Part shown: one piece after another, positions 63,187 to 64,000 of the stretch
How positions within the stretch are numbered: the first letter of the stretch is position 1
Layout: each line of letters starts with the position of its first letter
DNA from: Falsiroseomonas bella
GTDB taxonomy: Bacteria; Pseudomonadota; Alphaproteobacteria; Acetobacterales; Acetobacteraceae
Direction of reading: 5' to 3'
Assembly: GCF_003173615.1 (NCBI RefSeq)
Contig: NZ_QGNA01000001.1
Coordinates: forward strand, 1,364,001 to 1,428,000
DNA length: 64,000 nt
Program-made: the position numbers and the translations under genes
Notes under the pieces: model-generated
What the model was told of the DNA's origin: nothing
What the model saw: only the letters and a program-made list of their open reading frames with translations
Databases searched by the model: none

Positions 63187-64000
63187 GTGCAAGCCGGCGG
63201 CCCCTCCCTCTTCACATTGATGTTGGCACTGCTCGCGGTGCACCTGGCGGGCATGGGCGCCTTCCTGACGGTGCCCGTGCTGGCGCCGGCGATCGGCGCC
63301 GAGACCGGCCTGCCGGCCAGCCTCGCCGGCCTGCATACCGCGCTGGCCTATGCCGGCGCCCTGGTCACGGCGCCGCTGACCGGCCCCCTGGTGCGGCGGC
63401 ATGGCGGCATCCGGGTGCTGCAGGTCGGCCTCGTGGTGGTGGGCTGCGGCCTCATGCTTGCGACGCTTGGCGCGCCCTGGGCGCTGGCGCTCTCGGCCTT
63501 CGCGGCCGGCATGGGGCATGGGCCGGTGACGCCGGCGAGCAGCCATGTCATTGCCGCGCGCACCCCGCCGCGCCGCCGGGCGCTGGTGTTCAGCCTGAAG
63601 CAGGCCGGCGTGCCGGCAGGCGCCATGATGGTCGCCGCCGTGGCGCCCGCGGCTGCGGTGCTGGGCGGCTGGCGGGCGGGCGTGCTGACGATGGCGCTGA
63701 CCGCCTTCCTGGTGGCCGCCGCGCTGCAGCCGCTCCGCGCCGCGCTGGATGCGGAGCGCGACCCGCGCGCGGGCGCCGCCGGCCTTCGGGCCGTCGCGCG
63801 TGAGGCGACGGGCGCTGTCGGCATGCTGCGGCACGATGCGCTGCTGCGGCGGCTGACCGTGATGTCCTGCTGCTATGGGGTGGCGCAGTTCTGCTTCCTG
63901 ACCTTCTTCGTCGCCTACCAGGTCGGCACGCTTGCGACGCCGCTGCCCGAGGCCGGGCTGCGCCTGGCGGTGGCGCAGGCCGCGGGGGTGCTGGGCCGGG
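63187..64000 (+). CDS. MFS transporter, N-terminal part (cut by window end)
   Basis: An open frame from GTG 63187 to the window edge (271 codons). It is a major facilitator protein: seven or so hydrophobic segments are visible, with G-P-L-V-R-R-H-G-G-I-R in the first loop. Family and substrate cannot be narrowed. The start is uncertain since there is no clear ribosome-binding sequence; an internal ATG at 63220 would cut into TM1. It is divergent from the MscS-type gene by 95 bases. Confidence 0.75.
   Translation, partial: MQAGGPSLFTLMLALLAVHLAGMGAFLTVPVLAPAIGAETGLPASLAGLHTALAYAGALVTAPLTGPLVRRHGGIRVLQVGLVVVGCGLMLATLGAPWALALSAFAAGMGHGPVTPASSHVIAARTPPRRRALVFSLKQAGVPAGAMMVAAVAPAAAVLGGWRAGVLTMALTAFLVAAALQPLRAALDAERDPRAGAAGLRAVAREATGAVGMLRHDALLRRLTVMSCCYGVAQFCFLTFFVAYQVGTLATPLPEAGLRLAVAQAAGVLGR

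Noticed and set aside
1-64000. tRNA or rRNA genes
   Set aside because: The intergenic gaps are short and I saw no cloverleaf or rRNA-like stretch in them; a covariance-model search would settle this.

Overview
The window is a very GC-rich, gene-dense stretch of a chromosome. I infer an alphaproteobacterium, most likely an Acetobacteraceae (Roseomonas-like) bacterium. The reasons are the gene order fsa-DUF484-xerC divergent from priA, the TIGR02300 gene beside aroA-cmk, an IalB-family protein, cyanide-insensitive-type CydAB, and a tsaE-amgK-murU-addB-addA-trxA chain facing folC-accD-trpA-trpB. This is inference from family content and synteny, not a measured phylogeny. I saw no rRNA, tRNA, CRISPR array, insertion sequence or prophage.

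Layout. 1-6.5 kb: the end of a nitrile hydratase alpha-subunit gene and a gamma-glutamyltransferase-like gene; a membrane cytochrome c / DUF305 / lipoprotein operon; then, on the minus strand, a nitroreductase and MFS transporter pair and an isopropylmalate-dehydrogenase-family enzyme. 6.6-15.2 kb is the least ordinary part: a 1548-residue secreted protein with an FHA-type TPS domain and about eleven beta-helix-like repeats but no TpsB partner gene in the window; a small protein; then a tightly overlapped three-gene unit (565-600 residue-class membrane protein, lipoprotein, peptidoglycan-binding/transglycosylase-like enzyme without a signal peptide) that looks like a non-phage holin/spanin/endolysin-type arrangement. 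15.2-25.6 kb: a ferredoxin-NADP reductase facing tsaE, amgK, murU (tRNA modification and MurNAc recycling), addB, addA (double-strand break repair) and trxA.

25.6-42 kb is almost entirely minus strand and reads aroA, cmk, an alpha/beta hydrolase, rpsA, sppA, ihfB, lapA, pyrF, trpF, a large orphan HWE-type sensor kinase, trpB, trpA, accD, folC and a small conserved protein. The kinase splits trpF from trpBA, and a tandem repeat of about 110 bp lies between trpA and accD. A cupin gene is the only plus-strand gene inside this block.

42-54.4 kb: TIGR02300, azlCD (branched-chain amino acid export), an amidohydrolase, a 2-hydroxyacid dehydrogenase, an MFS transporter, a MOSC protein, rlmN, an IalB-family protein, a methyltransferase, cbpA-cbpM, an HU-like protein, and fsa-DUF484-xerC. 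54.4-64 kb: priA, a glutathione S-transferase, a Pmp3-like peptide, a CIO-type cydA-cydB-(31-residue DUF2474/CydX-like) operon, a small ACT-like protein preceded by a run of ten C, a large MscS-type channel, and the start of another MFS transporter cut by the window end.

Most neighbouring same-strand genes overlap by 1-4 bases, so translational coupling is the rule here. The candidates I consider most worth follow-up are the 11.8-15.2 kb cassette, the orphan TPS exoprotein, and the small regulatory structures (hairpin ahead of TIGR02300, repeats ahead of cydA, the C10 tract).
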